13,584 nucleotides of DNA from NCBI GenBank assembly GCA_007128245.1, contig SKXU01000062.1:1-13584 (forward strand), written 5' to 3'. Numbering within the stretch: the first letter of the stretch is position 1; each line of letters starts with the position of its first letter. This stretch comes from Candidatus Woesearchaeota archaeon. Lineage in GTDB: Archaea; Nanobdellota; Nanobdellia; Woesearchaeales; SKIA01. The position numbers were made by a program, and so were the translations under genes. The notes under the pieces are model-generated. The model was not told where the DNA came from. It saw only the letters and a list, made by a program, of their open reading frames with translations, and ran no database searches. This document shows positions 12,305-13,584 of the stretch, one piece after another.

Positions 12305-12862
12305 TTATGCGTGCTCAGCACGGCCCTTCTTGACCAAGATCTCAGCAATGCGCTCGGGAAGCGTTGCGGTATCGCCCTGCTTGTACGGACCAAACGTCGT
12401 CTGATCAGCACCCATAAACTTGGGCACATCACCTGTGATGCGCACAGAAACACCCTCTTTAGGAGCGGGTGGAGGAGGACTTGCCGCCGGCGTCGCCATA
12501 CAATCCACGCGCGCAGAGCCAAGCAAGGACACGATCTGCTCAAACAATGCATGCTCTTGCGGGAGCAACGCTGACGTATCAATGATATTACTATTCGTCT
12601 TTGCTTTGTTAAGCGCAAGGAGCAAAATCTTTTTTTCACGACGATCATACAATTCTTTAAGCAGTTTTTTGGCGTTGTGCAGTTGCTGACGCACCTTTTC
12701 AGCCCCGTCAGAGAGCACGTCAAAACTGCGCAGAATATGGGTTTGCGAAGACACATACCCATTAGCTTGCGCATAAAAATCCTCTTGTAACTGCTGCAAC
12801 TCCTCTCGTTTGCGCTCTCGCTGAACCACGTCAAACAAGTGTTCGTACGTAAAATCCCCCAT
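12305..12862 (-). CDS. gins15: Archaeal GINS complex subunit Gins15 (Sld5/Psf1 type)
   Basis: A 185-residue replication factor. The helical A domain (about 1-115) starts MGDFTYEHLFDVVQRERKRE and contains the long helices of the GINS fold. A Pro/Ala-rich linker at 121-137 (ATPAASPPPPAPKEG) leads to a C-terminal B domain at 138-185, with VRITGDVPKFMGADQTTFGP and GDTATLPERIAEILVKKG, very close to the archaeal Gins15 B-domain consensus (DVPxFxGxDxxxYGPxxxGDxxxLPxxxAxxLxxxGxA). A domain first and B domain last is the Sld5/Psf1 order. It works with MCM and GAN/RecJ in the archaeal CMG-like helicase. A box 26 bases upstream of the ATG predicts a leaderless mRNA. No other replication gene is in the window. 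Confidence 0.9.
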   Translation of the reverse strand: MGDFTYEHLFDVVQRERKREELQQLQEDFYAQANGYVSSQTHILRSFDVLSDGAEKVRQQLHNAKKLLKELYDRREKKILLLALNKAKTNSNIIDTSALLPQEHALFEQIVSLLGSARVDCMATPAASPPPPAPKEGVSVRITGDVPKFMGADQTTFGPYKQGDTATLPERIAEILVKKGRAEHA

Positions 12863-12883
12863 GAAACGGGATGAGTGTCGTGT

Positions 12884-12891
12884 CTATATAA
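12884..12891 (-). promoter_or_regulatory. TATA box of Gins15 (leaderless)
   Basis: The minus strand reads TTATATAG, centred about 26 bases upstream of the ATG at 12862, within the 40-base gap after the platform protein gene. No Shine-Dalgarno precedes the start. Confidence 0.65.
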
Positions 12892-12902
12892 TAATTACGC
12901 CT

Positions 12903-13584
12903 TCAGTTTTGAAACAACACGAAAAACTGTGCAAAGACTACCATAAAGAAACCGTACGCAGCAAGACTTGAGAGCACATAAAACATGAGTTGTTTTGAGC
13001 CACCCTTGATGTTTCCGTTACGAATATAGGTGACAATCAAAGACGAAAACGTTGATATCGCAAAGAGCGTGAGCATTGAGAACACGATAAAGTGAGTGTC
13101 CTCAAAACGCACGGCAGCAACAGAAATCGGAAGAGTTGCTTGCTGCGTTACCTGCATTACTTCTGTGGTGATGGAGCGAATAAGACTAATAACATGATAT
13201 GACAACGCCATCATCGCAGGAGCAATAAGCACAGTAACTGTTGCAAGAAAGATACGATAGTTTGCTACGCTTGCAACAATCTTATCGCGCAAATTCCTGC
13301 GCGTCTTCATGTTCAAGACGAGCCGGTCGATAAGGCGAGGCGTTTGTCCACCTCGGCGAAGACTAATAAGAATCAACTCGAACGTATCCTTCATTAAATC
13401 AGAAGGATAACTTTCCACAAAGCTCTCAATACCCGACTGTAAATCAAACCCAAGCTCCATGCGCGCAGCAACCCGCAACATCTCATCTGAGAGCGTGCCG
13501 TAATCTTGTTTTGCTGCGAGCGAAAGCGCTTTTTCCATTCCTTGACCTGATTTAAGATTCAAAGAGACCTCTGATAAGAATTCA
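12903..13584 (-). CDS. T2SSF-family platform protein (TadC/FlaJ-like), N-terminus beyond right edge
   Basis: The frame is open to the window edge (the TTG at 13562 is only an internal codon), so the 226 visible residues are a C-terminal part. They start in the second half of a T2SSF domain (LNLKSGQGMEKALSLAAKQD, then LILISLRRGGQTPRLIDRLV), followed by membrane segments at about 125-155, 175-195 and 205-225. The layout closely follows the last 225 residues of the platform protein at 157-1251, including an acidic or polar loop before the last helices and a VTYIRNGNIKGG loop resembling its VSTIRKGSITDG. It is separated from the other pilus genes by replication and translation genes. It therefore probably belongs to a different pilus or archaellum-like cluster extending to the right. 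Confidence 0.85.
   Translation of the reverse strand, partial: EFLSEVSLNLKSGQGMEKALSLAAKQDYGTLSDEMLRVAARMELGFDLQSGIESFVESYPSDLMKDTFELILISLRRGGQTPRLIDRLVLNMKTRRNLRDKIVASVANYRIFLATVTVLIAPAMMALSYHVISLIRSITTEVMQVTQQATLPISVAAVRFEDTHFIVFSMLTLFAISTFSSLIVTYIRNGNIKGGSKQLMFYVLSSLAAYGFFMVVFAQFFVLFQN

Noticed and set aside
11641..12315. The 12-mer CTTATGCGTGCT occurs at 11641 and again at 12304.
   Set aside because: Several identical 12-mers are expected by chance in a window of this size, the second copy overlaps the Gins15 stop, and no longer homology flanks them.
12259..12834. A 191-codon minus-strand frame overlapping Gins15.
   Set aside because: Arg/Ser/Cys-rich out-of-frame shadow; the in-frame Gins15 product has clear family motifs and a well-placed promoter.

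Overview
The window is archaeal. It carries aIF2-alpha, Nop10, ribosomal protein eL42 (L44e) and a Gins15-type GINS subunit, together with class III (prepilin) signal peptides of the archaeal Q-x-S-x-E type. The left-edge pilin begins with the KKG-QAAMEFLMTYGWAI pattern, which I associate with DPANN lineages such as Woesearchaeota/Pacearchaeota and relatives. That placement is an inference from a few genes. Coding is dense and almost all on the minus strand, and I see no tRNA, rRNA, CRISPR array or insertion sequence.

Layout in minus-strand transcription order, right to left: (a) 12903-13584, the C-terminal part of a TadC/FlaJ-like (T2SSF) platform protein cut by the right edge; (b) 12305-12862, Gins15; (c) 11768-12274, a Doc-type Fic-fold protein with no visible Phd partner, meeting a convergent plus-strand 31-codon ORF (11699-11794); (d) 10375-11609, a translation/ribosome-biogenesis operon eL42, aIF2-alpha, Nop10; (e) 10049-10351 (+), an unknown roughly 100-residue protein; (f) 4768-9979, a tightly overlapped six-gene operon of two short pilin-like proteins, a third small pilin-like protein, a 906-residue vWA protein, a 311-residue membrane-anchored protein and a DUF192 protein; (g) 157-4743, a second operon of a wHTH/coiled-coil protein, a TadA-type secretion ATPase and two T2SSF platform proteins; (h) 1-59, the first codons of a canonical archaeal pilin.

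Blocks f, g and h look like one archaeal type IV pilus of Tad-like architecture. It would have one motor ATPase, a platform split into TadB-like and TadC-like proteins, a probable major pilin, several minor pilins, and a very large disulfide-rich vWA protein with a prepilin-like N-terminus in the place TadG holds in bacterial Tad loci. The wHTH/coiled-coil protein heading the motor operon and the DUF192 protein ending the pilin operon are the least explained parts.

A second pattern runs through the window. Seven transcription units each have a TATA-like box centred about 26 nt upstream of the start codon, which predicts leaderless mRNAs. Several other genes, mostly inside the operons, instead have GAGGTG Shine-Dalgarno sequences or ATGA start/stop overlaps. 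The box rule also suggests start codons for the Doc protein and the unknown plus-strand gene.
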